Shown here: one piece after another, positions 35,614-44,575 of the stretch
How the letters are laid out: the number at the start of each line of letters is the position of its first letter
Position numbering within the stretch: the stretch's first letter is position 1
Assembly (NCBI GenBank): GCA_963730685.1
Contig: CAVSSP010000001.1
Span: 1,240,001 to 1,304,000 of the forward strand
Direction: 5' to 3'
Origin: Bog-756 sp963730685
GTDB taxonomy: Bacteria; Actinomycetota; Acidimicrobiia; Acidimicrobiales; RAAP-2
DNA length: 64,000 nucleotides
Translations under genes and position numbers: made by a program
The notes under the pieces: generated by a model
Told to the model about the DNA's origin: nothing
Database searches by the model: none
The model's input: the letters and a program-made list of their open reading frames with translations, nothing else

Positions 35614-36981
35614 GTGGCCCTGGCATCGTTCCGCCCCCTCCGGTCACGCAACTTCGCCCTCATCTGGTCGGCGGCCCTGGTCTCCAATGTCGGTTCGTGG
35701 ATGCAGACGGTGGCGTTGGGCGTGCTGGTGTTCGCCCGCACCGACCGGCCGGGATGGACCGGCCTGGTGGCGGCGGCGGGATTCCTCCCGATCGGCCTGC
35801 TGGCTCCTCTGGGGGGCGTGCTCGCCGATCGGTTGGACCGTCGGCGCTGGTTGATCGTCACCACCCTCGCCGAGATGGCGTTCGCCGCCGTCCTGGCCGT
35901 GCTCGCCGGCACCGGCCACGACCCTCCCGGTGTCCTGGTGGGGCTGGCGTTCCTCGGCGGGGCGGCCGGCGCCATCGGGTTTCCGGCCTACCAGGCCATG
36001 GTCCCCGACCTCGTCCCCAAAGAGGATCTTCTCGGTGCCGTCTCGCTGTCGTCCGCCCAGTTCAACCTGGGCCGGGTCATCGGTCCGGCCCTGGCCGGGC
36101 TGGCCCTCCTGACCCACAACTACGGCCTGGTGTTCGGGATCAACGCCGCCTCCTTCGGCGCCGTGGTGGTGGCGCTGGTGATGGTGGCCCTGCCGAGGCC
36201 GGCGGCTGTGACCGGTGCACTGGGGATCGGCGCCCGCATCGCCGATGGCGTCCGCACGGCCATGCGTGAGCCCGGATGCCGTTCGGCCATCGGCTTCATC
36301 GCAGTGGTGGCGTTGTTGGCCTCGCCGTTCATCGCGCTGGTTCCGGCCATGGCCGGTGCGCTCCATCACCGGGAGGTGGGCACCGGTGTCGCCACCGCCA
36401 TCCTGGTGACCGTGCAAGGGGTGGGTGCCGTGGTCGGGGCACTGGCCCTGCCGGCGTTGGCCGAGCGGTTCGGTCGGAGGGTCATGCTGCAGTCGGCGCT
36501 CGTGCTGCTGCCTCCGTTGCTGGTGGCCTACGGACTGGCGCCATCCCTGTGGTGGTCGGCACTGGCATTCCTCGGGGTGGGTGCCGTCTACATCACCCTC
36601 CTGTCCGGACTCAACACCGTGGTCCAGTTGCGGGCCCCGGCCGAGGCTCGTGGTCGTGTCCTCAGCATCTACATGATGGGGTTGGGCATCGTGTACCCCA
36701 TCGGAGCGGTCCTGCAGGGGTGGTTCGCCGACCACGTGGGCGTGCGGGCGGTCACCGTGGTGGGCGCGCTGGCCCTGGCTGGCTTCGTCATCGGGGTCCA
36801 GTTGGTCCGGCCTCGGCTCTTCGCCGCCATGGGCGATCCCGTCGCGGGCGAAGCGGTGCCGCCGGTGGGCGACGTGGTGCCACCGGCCGGCGAAGTCGTG
36901 CCGCCGGTGGGCGAAGTGGTGCCGCCGCCCGGCGAGGTGGTGCCACCTGTCATCGGGCCCGCTGTCGAGAGGTCGCTGTGA
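35614..36981 (+). CDS. MFS exporter (EntS/DHA3-like) with Pro-rich repeat tail
   Basis: Twelve-helix major facilitator of 455 residues in the enterobactin-exporter-like group. Landmarks are FALIWSAALVSNVGSWMQTV (helix 1), LGGVLADRLDRRRWL (motif A between helices 2 and 3) and AEARGRVLSIYMMGLG in the second half. The start is GTG 35614. After the last helix comes a cytoplasmic tail of five 7-residue repeats, GEVVPPV and variants (36847-36951). The stop overlaps an acyl-CoA ligase start (GTGA), so the two are co-translated. Export of an acylated or siderophore-like product is conceivable but unproven. Confidence 0.88.
   Translation: MALASFRPLRSRNFALIWSAALVSNVGSWMQTVALGVLVFARTDRPGWTGLVAAAGFLPIGLLAPLGGVLADRLDRRRWLIVTTLAEMAFAAVLAVLAGTGHDPPGVLVGLAFLGGAAGAIGFPAYQAMVPDLVPKEDLLGAVSLSSAQFNLGRVIGPALAGLALLTHNYGLVFGINAASFGAVVVALVMVALPRPAAVTGALGIGARIADGVRTAMREPGCRSAIGFIAVVALLASPFIALVPAMAGALHHREVGTGVATAILVTVQGVGAVVGALALPALAERFGRRVMLQSALVLLPPLLVAYGLAPSLWWSALAFLGVGAVYITLLSGLNTVVQLRAPAEARGRVLSIYMMGLGIVYPIGAVLQGWFADHVGVRAVTVVGALALAGFVIGVQLVRPRLFAAMGDPVAGEAVPPVGDVVPPAGEVVPPVGEVVPPPGEVVPPVIGPAVERSL
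36847..36951. repeat. Five in-frame 21-bp repeats in the exporter tail
   Basis: Units of 21 bases from GGCGAAGCGGTGCCGCCGGTG encode GEAVPPV, GDVVPPA, GEVVPPV, GEVVPPP and GEVVPPV. Third-position differences between copies show they have diverged while the peptide was largely kept. Confidence 0.9.
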
Positions 36982-38375
36982 ACGGACCTGCCTCCCGGCC
37001 CGCTCATGTCGAGGTACTCACCTCGGCTGCCGCCGAAGTTGCCCAGCGCCGGTGCGCCGGGGCGATCCGACGAGCGGGATTGACCACCGGCGACCGGGTG
37101 GCCTTTTGCATGCCCTCCTCGGCCGCGTTGCTGTGTGCGGTGCTCGGCGCGTTGCGCGTCGGTGTGGTGCCGGTCCTGTTGAACGCCACGTTGTTGGAGT
37201 CAGAACGGGACGACCTGTTGGAGGACGCCGCCCCCGGACTGGTCGTCACCGACACCGGTCAGCTCGAAGCCCTGGCAGCAGGTCCGCCGGTCGATCTCGC
37301 CCCGTACCCCCTGTCCCGACCGATGCACTACACGTCGGGGACCACCGGTCACGCCAAGGGGGTGTGGGCGGGCATCTGGGACGCGGACACCGCCCGGAGG
37401 GCGTTCGCCGACGAGGCGGACCTCTGGGCGTTCGGCCCCGACGACGTGCACCTGGTGTGTTCTCCCATGTACCACTCGGTCTCGGTCCGGTTCGCGGGTG
37501 GGACCCTGCTCCGCGGCGGCACCTGTGTCATCCTCAGCCGCTTCGATGCGCTCGCGGCCGACGAGGTGCTGCGTGGTGGTCGTGGCCCGACCCCCAATAC
37601 GACGTTCATGGCGCCGTCAGCCCTGGCCCGGCTGGTGGCCCTTCAGCGGGAGGGCGACCGGGACCGGCGTGTCTTCGATCCGCTCCGGCTCCTGGTGCAC
37701 GCCGGCTCGCCCTGCCCGCTGCCCCTCAAGCGTGAGGTGCTGGAACGGGTCGGCCCGGACGTGCTGTGGGAGTTCTACGGTTCGACCGAGGGCCAGTTCA
37801 CCGTATGTGCCCCGTCCGAATGGGTGTCTCGCCCGGGCACCGTCGGCAGGGCTCGGCCGGGGAGGACCTTGTCGATCGACGACGACGGAGTGATCTGGTG
37901 CCGACCGCCCCCGTTCGGTCGTTTCCGCTACTGGGGGGACGAGGCCAAGACGGAATCGGCGTGGAGGGACGGTGCCTTCTCTGTGGGCGACCTCGGTCGG
38001 CTGGACGACGACGGCTACCTCTTCATCGACGGTCGGCGCGACGACATGATCATCACCGGGGGCGTCAACGTCTATCCCGCCGAGGTGGAGTCGGCGCTGA
38101 CCGACGTGCCGGGTGTGGCCGAGGTGGCGGTGTTCGGCCTTCCCGACGAGCAGTGGGGTCAGCGGGTGTGCGCCGCCGTCGTCCCGGCCCGGCCGGCGTC
38201 GGCCTGCCCGTCGGGCCCCGGGGCCGAGGAACTCATCGCGTCCCTGACCTCGCATGCGGCCACCCGCCTGGCTGCCTACAAGCGACCCAAGCAGTGGGCG
38301 GTGTTGGCCGAACTCCCCCGGACGGCCACCGGAAAGGTCCAGCGCCGGCTGATCCCCGGACTGATCCCGCCGTGA
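36978..38375 (+). CDS. AMP-dependent acyl-CoA synthetase/ligase
   Basis: ANL-superfamily adenylate-forming ligase, 465 residues from GTG 36978. Motifs are MHYTSGTTGHAKGVWAG (P-loop), LWEFYGSTEGQFTV (A5), FSVGDLGRLDDDGYLFIDGR (A7/A8), IITGGVNVYPAEVESAL and the C-terminal RTATGKVQRR with the catalytic Lys. The N-terminal region is shorter than in fatty acyl-CoA ligases, more like the short o-succinylbenzoate- or 4-chlorobenzoate-type ligases. It is coupled to the preceding MFS gene. Substrate unknown. Confidence 0.88.
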   Translation: MNGPASRPAHVEVLTSAAAEVAQRRCAGAIRRAGLTTGDRVAFCMPSSAALLCAVLGALRVGVVPVLLNATLLESERDDLLEDAAPGLVVTDTGQLEALAAGPPVDLAPYPLSRPMHYTSGTTGHAKGVWAGIWDADTARRAFADEADLWAFGPDDVHLVCSPMYHSVSVRFAGGTLLRGGTCVILSRFDALAADEVLRGGRGPTPNTTFMAPSALARLVALQREGDRDRRVFDPLRLLVHAGSPCPLPLKREVLERVGPDVLWEFYGSTEGQFTVCAPSEWVSRPGTVGRARPGRTLSIDDDGVIWCRPPPFGRFRYWGDEAKTESAWRDGAFSVGDLGRLDDDGYLFIDGRRDDMIITGGVNVYPAEVESALTDVPGVAEVAVFGLPDEQWGQRVCAAVVPARPASACPSGPGAEELIASLTSHAATRLAAYKRPKQWAVLAELPRTATGKVQRRLIPGLIPP

Positions 38376-38430
38376 GTGCCGCCCGGATGGCCGACCCGTG
38401 GCGGTGCACGCCGGCCGATCGGTTCTCTGA

Positions 38431-38457
38431 ATTGCATACCGTCGTATTGTAATTTCG
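38431..38457. promoter_or_regulatory. AT-rich palindromic motif D (divergent relative)
   Basis: ATTGCATAC and GTATTGTAAT are imperfect inverted halves around CGTC, in an AT-rich island 160 bases before the aldehyde dehydrogenase start. TACCG and a GTA...TAAT right half recall motif A, but the match is weaker. Operator-like by geometry only. Confidence 0.35.
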
Positions 38458-38477
38458 AAAAACAATCGCCCGACGCT

Positions 38478-38531
38478 CACCGGCAATCACCCGGTGCTCA
38501 CCCGGCAATCACCCGGCGATCACCCGGCGCT
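38478..38531. repeat. 11-bp tandem repeat, five copies
   Basis: Units CACCCGGCAAT, CACCCGGTGCT, CACCCGGCGAT and CACCCGGCGCT follow one another, the first with one C fewer. The array lies between the acyl-CoA ligase and the aldehyde dehydrogenase, about 85 bases upstream of the latter. The 11-base period keeps each copy on nearly the same helix face. Confidence 0.85.
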
Positions 38532-38614
38532 GCCCGACACTCCGGACACCCCCGACCCGCTCCACGTGCCCAGGCGCCGCAGGTCGAGTCCCTGCGGTGA
38601 GGAATACTGGGCCG

Positions 38615-40018
38615 ATGAGCCCCGTCGAAGCCGGCCCTCCCATCGCCACCGTCAATCCGGTGACCGGGGAGTTGCTGCAGTCCTTCGAGCCCTACGACGC
38701 GGCCGGCGTCGAGTCCCGGCTGGCCCTGGCTGCCGCGGCGGCGAGGGAATGGGCCAGGACCACCTTCGAGGAACGGGCGCGCCTGGCCGTCACCGTGGCC
38801 GAGCTGCTCGAGGGGGAGCTCCCCGATATCGCCCACGTGATCACGACCGAGATGGGAAAGCCGTTCGCCCAGGCCAAGGGTGAGGTGGCCAAGTGTGCCA
38901 GCGGTTTCCGGTGGTTCGCGGAGAACGCCCCCGCCATGCTCACCGACGAAGAGGTGCTGGCCGAGGCATCCCTCGCTCTGGTCACCTACCAGCCTCTCGG
39001 TCCCATCCTCGCCGTCATGCCGTGGAACTTCCCCCTCTGGCAGGTGGTCCGGTTCATCGCGCCGGCCATCATGGCCGGCAACGTCGGCCTGCTCAAGCAC
39101 GCCCCCAGCGTGCCCCGGACGGCGCTCCTGCTCGAGGACCTGTTCCGGCGGGCCGGCGCACCCGACGGGGTGTTCCAGACGCTGCTGATCGGCACCGACC
39201 AGGTTCCCGCCGTCATCGCCGACCGGAGGGTGGCGGCCGTCACCTTGACGGGCAGTGTCGGAGCCGGCCGGGCGGTGGCGGCCCAGGCCGGCGCGGTGGG
39301 CAAGAAGATCGTCCTCGAGCTGGGCGGGAGCGACCCCTTCATCGTGCTGCCGTCGGCCGACATCGACCACGCCGTCGACGTCGGCGTGCAGGCGCGGGTC
39401 CAAAACGCCGGGCAGTCGTGCATCGCCGCCAAACGCTTCATCGTCCACCGCGACGTGGCCGACCAGTTCCGACAGGGCTTCGTCGCCGGGATGGAGGCGC
39501 TCTCGGTGGGTGACCCCTTCGACCCGGCCACCGAGGTGGGACCCCTGGTCACGGCCCAGGCGCGCGACGCCGTCGCCGCCCAGGTGGAAGACGCACGGAC
39601 CCATGGCGCCACCATTCTGTGTGGCGGGGATCGTGTCGTCGGCCCCGGTGGCCCCGAGCACCCGGGGTTCTTCTACCGGCCGACGGTGATCACCGACATC
39701 ACCCCCGCCATGCGTGTGGCCACCGAGGAGGTGTTCGGACCGGTGGCGTTGCTCTTCACCGTGGCCGACGCCGACGAGGCCATCGCACTGGCCAACGACT
39801 CCGAGTTCGGCCTGGGGGCCAGCGTGTGGACCCAGGACGCCGACGAGCAGCAGCGGTTCGTCAACGAACTCCAGGCGGGCCAGGTGTTCGTCAACGCCAT
39901 GGTGGTGTCCAAGCCCGAGCTTCCCTTCGGGGGCATCAAGAGCTCGGGGATCGGCCGCGAGCTGTCGAGGTTCGGACTGCACGAGTTCTGCAACGTGAAG
40001 TCGGTGTGGATCGCATGA
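38615..40018 (+). CDS. Aldehyde dehydrogenase, succinate-semialdehyde dehydrogenase-like
   Basis: NAD(P)-dependent aldehyde dehydrogenase of 467 residues. The catalytic Cys is in NAGQSCIAAKRFI and the Glu in IVLELGGSDPFIVL. LAVMPWNFPLWQVVRF and LTGSVGAGRAVAAQ mark substrate and cofactor sites. GGSDPF, with KHAPSVP in the cofactor cleft, is typical of the GabD2/SSADH group, which oxidises succinate semialdehyde to succinate. That would complete GABA breakdown begun by the amine genes 5 kb upstream, though the loci are separate. ATG 38615 gives the family N-terminus. Confidence 0.85.
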   Translation: MSPVEAGPPIATVNPVTGELLQSFEPYDAAGVESRLALAAAAAREWARTTFEERARLAVTVAELLEGELPDIAHVITTEMGKPFAQAKGEVAKCASGFRWFAENAPAMLTDEEVLAEASLALVTYQPLGPILAVMPWNFPLWQVVRFIAPAIMAGNVGLLKHAPSVPRTALLLEDLFRRAGAPDGVFQTLLIGTDQVPAVIADRRVAAVTLTGSVGAGRAVAAQAGAVGKKIVLELGGSDPFIVLPSADIDHAVDVGVQARVQNAGQSCIAAKRFIVHRDVADQFRQGFVAGMEALSVGDPFDPATEVGPLVTAQARDAVAAQVEDARTHGATILCGGDRVVGPGGPEHPGFFYRPTVITDITPAMRVATEEVFGPVALLFTVADADEAIALANDSEFGLGASVWTQDADEQQRFVNELQAGQVFVNAMVVSKPELPFGGIKSSGIGRELSRFGLHEFCNVKSVWIA

Positions 40019-40049
40019 CCACCGATGCTGTGACTGCGCTGTCGGACCA

Positions 40050-41213
40050 ATGACGCGCGCCTACCTCGACCACGCGGCCACCACGCCGATGGACCCTGCC
40101 GCCCTGGAGGCGATGCTGCCCTACCTCGGTGGCGTGTTCGGCAACCCGTCGGGAGGTCACGACGAGTCACGACGGGCACGTCTCGCCGTCGACGACGCCC
40201 GGGAGCAGATCGCCTTCCTGCTGGGTGCCGACATGGGGGAGATCGTGTTCACCTCGGGGGGGACCGAGGCCGACAACCTGGCCATCGCCGGCCCCTTCCA
40301 GACGGACCGTCGCCGCGCCCAGGGGGACGCTCCGGCTGTTCTGGTGTGCTCGGCGATGGAGCACCACGCCGTGCTGAACAGTTGCCGCGCCCTGTCCGGA
40401 CGCGGGGCAGCCGAGCTCCGCGAGGTGGCCTCGGGCAAGGACGGCATCATCGACCTCGACGGGCTGGCCGCCGCCTGCACGCAACGGGTGCGCCTGGTGT
40501 CGGTCATGGCCGTCAACAACGAGATCGGAACCGTGCAGCCGATCGCCCGGGTGGCATCGCTCGTCCGCGAGCGGTCTCCGGCGTCCGTGGTGCACACCGA
40601 CGCCGTCCAGGCCGTGGCGTGGCTCGATGTCGCCACCCTGACAGCTCCGGCCGACCTGGTGTCGGTCAGCGCACACAAATTCGGTGGCCCGAAGGGGATC
40701 GGCGTCCTGGTTGTCCGGGGCGGAGTCGAGCTCGCCGCCATGGTCCACGGCGGCGGCCAGGAGCGGGACCGGAGGAGCGGCACCCCGAACGTCGCCGGCA
40801 TCGTCGGCATGGCGGCGGCGTTGGCATCGTCTGACACCCACCGGGAAGCGACGGTGGCCAGGGTCTCGGCCCTCCGTGATCGGCTGGGTGACGGACTGCT
40901 CGCCACGGTGGCGGGCTCGGTGGAGACCGGGGAGCGGAGCGACAAGGTCGCCGGGCACCTCCACCTGCGGTTCGCCGGGGTCGAGCGCGAGGCGTTGGTG
41001 GTCCTGCTCGACGAGGCCGGTGTGGCGGTGTCGGCCGGCGCCGCCTGCTCGAGCGGTGCCGTCGAGTCGAGCCACGTCCTGGCCGCCATGGGCCTGGGTC
41101 CCGACGAGTCGGCGGGCGGCATCCGGTTCTCGCTCGGGGCCACGACCACGGAGGGGGACATCGACCACGCCCTGGCCGTCGTCCCTCGAGTGGTCGCCAG
41201 ACTGCGAGACTGA
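40050..41213 (+). CDS. Cysteine desulfurase
   Basis: PLP-dependent cysteine desulfurase of 387 residues, NifS/IscS class, supplying persulfide sulfur. The start gives AYLDHAATTPMDPAAL. The PLP Lys is in VSVSAHKFGGPKGIG and the catalytic Cys in VSAGAACSSGAVESSHVL. The gene precedes mnmA by 11 bases, so its sulfur probably goes to tRNA 2-thiolation as well as Fe-S clusters. The same desulfurase-mnmA-ligA order is common in actinobacteria. No iscU- or suf-type scaffold gene is adjacent. Confidence 0.93.
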   Translation: MTRAYLDHAATTPMDPAALEAMLPYLGGVFGNPSGGHDESRRARLAVDDAREQIAFLLGADMGEIVFTSGGTEADNLAIAGPFQTDRRRAQGDAPAVLVCSAMEHHAVLNSCRALSGRGAAELREVASGKDGIIDLDGLAAACTQRVRLVSVMAVNNEIGTVQPIARVASLVRERSPASVVHTDAVQAVAWLDVATLTAPADLVSVSAHKFGGPKGIGVLVVRGGVELAAMVHGGGQERDRRSGTPNVAGIVGMAAALASSDTHREATVARVSALRDRLGDGLLATVAGSVETGERSDKVAGHLHLRFAGVEREALVVLLDEAGVAVSAGAACSSGAVESSHVLAAMGLGPDESAGGIRFSLGATTTEGDIDHALAVVPRVVARLRD

Positions 41214-41224
41214 AGGAATGCCGC

Positions 41225-42349
41225 GTGCTGGTGGCAATGTCGGGTGGTGTGGACTCCTCGGTGGCCGCCGCGCTCTGCGCCGAGCGGTTCGGGCGGGACC
41301 GGGTCGTCGGCGCCACCCTCAAACTGTGGGGCGGCTCGTCGGACTCCGGGTGTTGTTCGGTGGCCGACGTGGAGGACGCCAGACGGGTGGCCGACCAGTT
41401 GGGACTGGTCCATCACGTGTTCAATTTCGTTGCCGAGTTCGAGGAGCGAGTGGTCGGGCCGTACGTGAACGGCCACGCCGAGGGGAGGACCCCCAATCCC
41501 TGCATCGAATGCAATCGGCACCTCAAGTTCGACCGGCTCTTCGAGCGGGCCCGGGCCCTCGGCTTCGATGCCGTCGCCACCGGGCACCATGCCCGGAGCG
41601 TGAGGACCGACGCCGGCCGGTACCGGCTGTGTCGCGGAGCGGACCCGTTGAAGGACCAGTCCTACGTGCTGGCCATGCTGGGCCAGGACCAACTGGCCCG
41701 ATCCCTGTTCCCGGTGGGGGAGATGACCAAGGCCCAGGTCCGCGACGAGGCCGGTCGGCTGGGTCTCCGCACGGCGGCCAAGCCGGACAGCCAGGACGTC
41801 TGCTTCATCCGCTCCGACGAAGGCCGCAAGGGGTTCCTGGGCGACCGGTTGGCCCTCCATCCCGGCCGGCTCGTCGATCACCGGACCGGTGAGGACCTCG
41901 GCCCGATCGAGGCGGTCGAGACGATCACCGTCGGTCAGCGGAGGGGCATGGGCCACGGCAACGACGGCCGGCGCCGGTTCGTGACCGCCGTCGACGTGCC
42001 GAGGCGCCGGGTCATGGTGGGGAGTCCCGAAGCCGCCCACGCCGGCCAGGTACAGCTGCACACGGTGACCTGGGTCGACGGTGACTTGACGGACAGAGAC
42101 CTGACGGAGAGAGACCTGACGGACAGAGACCTGACGGACGGAGAGTCCGAGGAGGGCCTGACCGGCACGCCGGCCATGGCCCAGTGCAGCGCCCACGGCC
42201 GGCCGGTGGCCTGCACGGTGCGCCGGGCGCCGGGCGGACTGTCGGTGACCTTCGGCTCACCGCAGCGCCGGATCGCCCCGGGCCAGACGGTGGCCCTGTA
42301 CGACCCGGTCCACACGGATGCGGTGGTGGGCTCGGGCATCGCCTCATGA
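41225..42349 (+). CDS. mnmA: tRNA 2-thiouridine(34) synthase MnmA
   Basis: ATP-dependent tRNA-specific 2-thiouridylase of 374 residues, thiolating U34 of Lys, Glu and Gln tRNAs. The N-terminal PP-loop is VAMSGGVDSSVAAAL. The catalytic cysteines lie in NPCIECNRHLKF and SQDVCFI, and ATGHHARS binds ATP. The start is GTG 41225 after GAAGGA. Between the central and C-terminal barrel domains is a low-complexity insert of four DLTDR-like units (42083-42142). The stop overlaps ligA by four bases. Confidence 0.95.
   Translation: MLVAMSGGVDSSVAAALCAERFGRDRVVGATLKLWGGSSDSGCCSVADVEDARRVADQLGLVHHVFNFVAEFEERVVGPYVNGHAEGRTPNPCIECNRHLKFDRLFERARALGFDAVATGHHARSVRTDAGRYRLCRGADPLKDQSYVLAMLGQDQLARSLFPVGEMTKAQVRDEAGRLGLRTAAKPDSQDVCFIRSDEGRKGFLGDRLALHPGRLVDHRTGEDLGPIEAVETITVGQRRGMGHGNDGRRRFVTAVDVPRRRVMVGSPEAAHAGQVQLHTVTWVDGDLTDRDLTERDLTDRDLTDGESEEGLTGTPAMAQCSAHGRPVACTVRRAPGGLSVTFGSPQRRIAPGQTVALYDPVHTDAVVGSGIAS
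42083..42142. repeat. Four in-frame 15-bp repeats inside mnmA
   Basis: Units GACTTGACGGACAGA, GACCTGACGGAGAGA, GACCTGACGGACAGA and GACCTGACGGACGGA encode DLTDR, DLTER, DLTDR and DLTDG. The insert falls in a loop before the C-terminal domain and keeps the frame. Its near-perfect copies indicate recent slippage. Confidence 0.92.
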
Positions 42350-44487
42350 CCACCCGCCACCCCGAACGCCGATCCCCCGGGGACGGCCCCCCCGCGGACC
42401 GGGACCCGGTGGCCCGGGCCGAGGAGCTCCGGGCGCTCATCGCCTATCACAACGACCGCTACAACCGGCTCGACGACCCGGAGATCGCCGACAGCGAGTT
42501 CGACGCCCTGGTACGCGAGCTGCGGGACATCGAAGCGGACCATCCCGACCTGGTGGTCCCGGACTCGCCGACGGCCACGGTGGGGGCGGCACCGTCGACC
42601 CTGTTCACCCCGGTCACCCATCGGGTGCCGATGATGAGCCTCGACAACGCCTTCGGTGCCGAAGAGATGAAGGCGTGGGCCGACCGGTTGGCCCGCCAGA
42701 TCCCCGCCGACACGGCGTTCGTGTGCGAGCTGAAGATCGACGGCCTGGCCATCTCGCTCACCTACCGACAGGGCCGGTACGTGCAGGCGGCCACACGGGG
42801 CGACGGGCGCACCGGTGAGGATGTCACGGCCAACGTGGCCACCATCGCGGACATCCCCGAACGGTTGGCGGAGGCGGTCGATCCGCCACCCGAGGTGATC
42901 GAAGTGCGCGGCGAGGTCTACATGCCCGTCTCCGCCTTCGCCGAGCTCAACCGGCGCCAGGCCGACGCCGGCGACAGGCTCTTCGTCAACCCCCGGAACT
43001 CGGCGGCCGGTTCCCTGCGGCAGAAGGACTCCGCCATCACGGCGGCCCGGGATCTTTCGTTCTGGGCCTATCAGGTGGGGGACCTCGAACCGGCGACCGG
43101 GTCCCCGCCGGGTGACGGCTCTCCCGGTCGACTGGCGGCCACGCACGAGGCCACGTTGGAATGGCTGGACCGGGCCGGCTTCCCGGTGAATCCGGAGCGC
43201 AAGGTCGTCCACGGGCTCGACGAGGTCCTCGAGTTCTGCCGCCGGTGGGAGGAGGACCGCCACGAGCTCGACTACGAGATCGACGGGGTGGTGGTCAAGG
43301 TCGACGACCTCTCCCTGCAGCGCCAGCTCGGGTTCACCTCGAGGGCCCCACGGTGGGCCATCGCCTACAAGTTCCCCCCCGAGGAGCGCACCACCACCCT
43401 GGTGGACATCGCCGTCTCCATCGGCCGGACGGGCAAGGCCACGCCGTTCGCCGTCCTCGAACCGGTCTTCGTGGGTGGTTCGACCGTGTCGATGGCCACG
43501 CTCCACAACGAGGACCAGGTCAAGGCCAAGGACGTCCGCCCCGGCGACACGGTGGTGGTGCGCAAGGCCGGTGACGTGATCCCCGAGGTGGTCGGTCCGG
43601 TCCTCGGCGGACCGGGGACGCGCCGCCGCCGTCGGAGGTGGACCTTCCCGACCGCATGCCCCAGCTGTGGCAGCCCCCTGGTGCGCCTGCCCGGCGAGAG
43701 CGACACGTTCTGCACCAACCTCGACTGTCCCGGTCAGCGCGTGCAGCGGATCGCCCACTTCGCGTCCCGTTCGGCCATGGACATCGAGGGGCTGGGTGAG
43801 GAGCGGGTCCGCCTGTTCGTCGCCAATGGGCTGCTCAGCGACGTGGCCGACCTGTACTCGTTCGACGCCGGCACCTTCACCGGCCTCGAGGGATTCGGGC
43901 CGGTGTCGATCGGGAACCTCCTGGGGGCCATCGACGCCTCGCGCTCCCGGCCGCTCAGCCGGGTGTTGATCGGCCTCGGCATCCGACACCTGGGCCAGGT
44001 CGGCTCCATCGCACTGGCGCGGGCCTTCGGGGAGGTCGATGCCGTCATCGGGGCCGATGAACAGACCCTGGCCGCGGTGGACGGGGTGGGACCGATCATC
44101 GCCGCCAGTGTGGTGCGGTGGTTCGCGTCGGAGGTGAACCGCTCGGTCATCGATCGGCTCCGGTCGGCAGGCGTGAACCTGTCGGAACCAGGAGGCGCTG
44201 TCGGCGGGTCGGCGGCCGGGGGTGAGCCCGCGGTCCCCCAGACCCTGGCCGGAAAGTCGGTCGTGGTCTCGGGTTCCCTGGACGGGTTCACCCGTGAAGA
44301 GGCCGAAGAGGCGGTCCTGGCCCGGGGCGGCAAATCGCCGGGAAGCGTCTCGAAGAAGACCTTCGCTCTCGTGGTGGGGGAGTCACCCGGTGCGTCCAAG
44401 GTGACCACGGCCGAGCAGGTGGGGGTGCCGATCGTCGACGGATCAGCCTTCGAGTCCCTGCTGGAGACGGGCCAGCTGCCCACGTAG
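42346..44487 (+). CDS. ligA: NAD-dependent DNA ligase
   Basis: Replicative NAD-dependent DNA ligase of 713 residues. The N-terminal Ia domain (AYHNDRYNRLDDPEIADSEF) is followed by the adenylation site Lys130 in CELKIDGLAI and by the OB fold. The four-cysteine zinc finger is CPSCGSP...CTNLDCPGQ. Helix-hairpin-helix repeats (GLEGFGPVSIGNLL, VDGVGPIIAASVV) and a C-terminal BRCT domain (GKSVVVSGSLDGFTREEAEE) complete the standard architecture. ATG 42346 lies within the mnmA stop. There is no frame defect. Confidence 0.97.
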   Translation: MTTRHPERRSPGDGPPADRDPVARAEELRALIAYHNDRYNRLDDPEIADSEFDALVRELRDIEADHPDLVVPDSPTATVGAAPSTLFTPVTHRVPMMSLDNAFGAEEMKAWADRLARQIPADTAFVCELKIDGLAISLTYRQGRYVQAATRGDGRTGEDVTANVATIADIPERLAEAVDPPPEVIEVRGEVYMPVSAFAELNRRQADAGDRLFVNPRNSAAGSLRQKDSAITAARDLSFWAYQVGDLEPATGSPPGDGSPGRLAATHEATLEWLDRAGFPVNPERKVVHGLDEVLEFCRRWEEDRHELDYEIDGVVVKVDDLSLQRQLGFTSRAPRWAIAYKFPPEERTTTLVDIAVSIGRTGKATPFAVLEPVFVGGSTVSMATLHNEDQVKAKDVRPGDTVVVRKAGDVIPEVVGPVLGGPGTRRRRRRWTFPTACPSCGSPLVRLPGESDTFCTNLDCPGQRVQRIAHFASRSAMDIEGLGEERVRLFVANGLLSDVADLYSFDAGTFTGLEGFGPVSIGNLLGAIDASRSRPLSRVLIGLGIRHLGQVGSIALARAFGEVDAVIGADEQTLAAVDGVGPIIAASVVRWFASEVNRSVIDRLRSAGVNLSEPGGAVGGSAAGGEPAVPQTLAGKSVVVSGSLDGFTREEAEEAVLARGGKSPGSVSKKTFALVVGESPGASKVTTAEQVGVPIVDGSAFESLLETGQLPT

Positions 44488-44489
44488 CC

Positions 44490-44508
44490 GGCCGGTCCTG
44501 TTCCGGCC
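44490..44508 (+). terminator. Possible hairpin terminator after ligA
   Basis: GGCCGG (44490-44495) and CCGGCC (44503-44508) form a stem with a 7-base loop, starting three bases after the ligA stop. No T-run follows, as is common in high-GC genomes. A second symmetric element, CCCCAATTTTGGGG, lies at 44526-44539. Confidence 0.5.
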
Positions 44509-44575
44509 GAGGATTGGCCGAGTACCCCCAATTTTGGGGATCTTCCTCCCAGCGTCCGAATTCCATCGGGCATGA

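Noticed and set aside
38478..38531. CRISPR-like array
   Set aside because: Units are 11 bases and directly adjacent with no spacers; it is a simple tandem repeat.
44526..44539. CCCCAATTTTGGGG as the ligA terminator
   Set aside because: As a hairpin the loop would be only two bases unless the stem is shortened, and there is no T-run; the 44490-44508 stem-loop is a better candidate.
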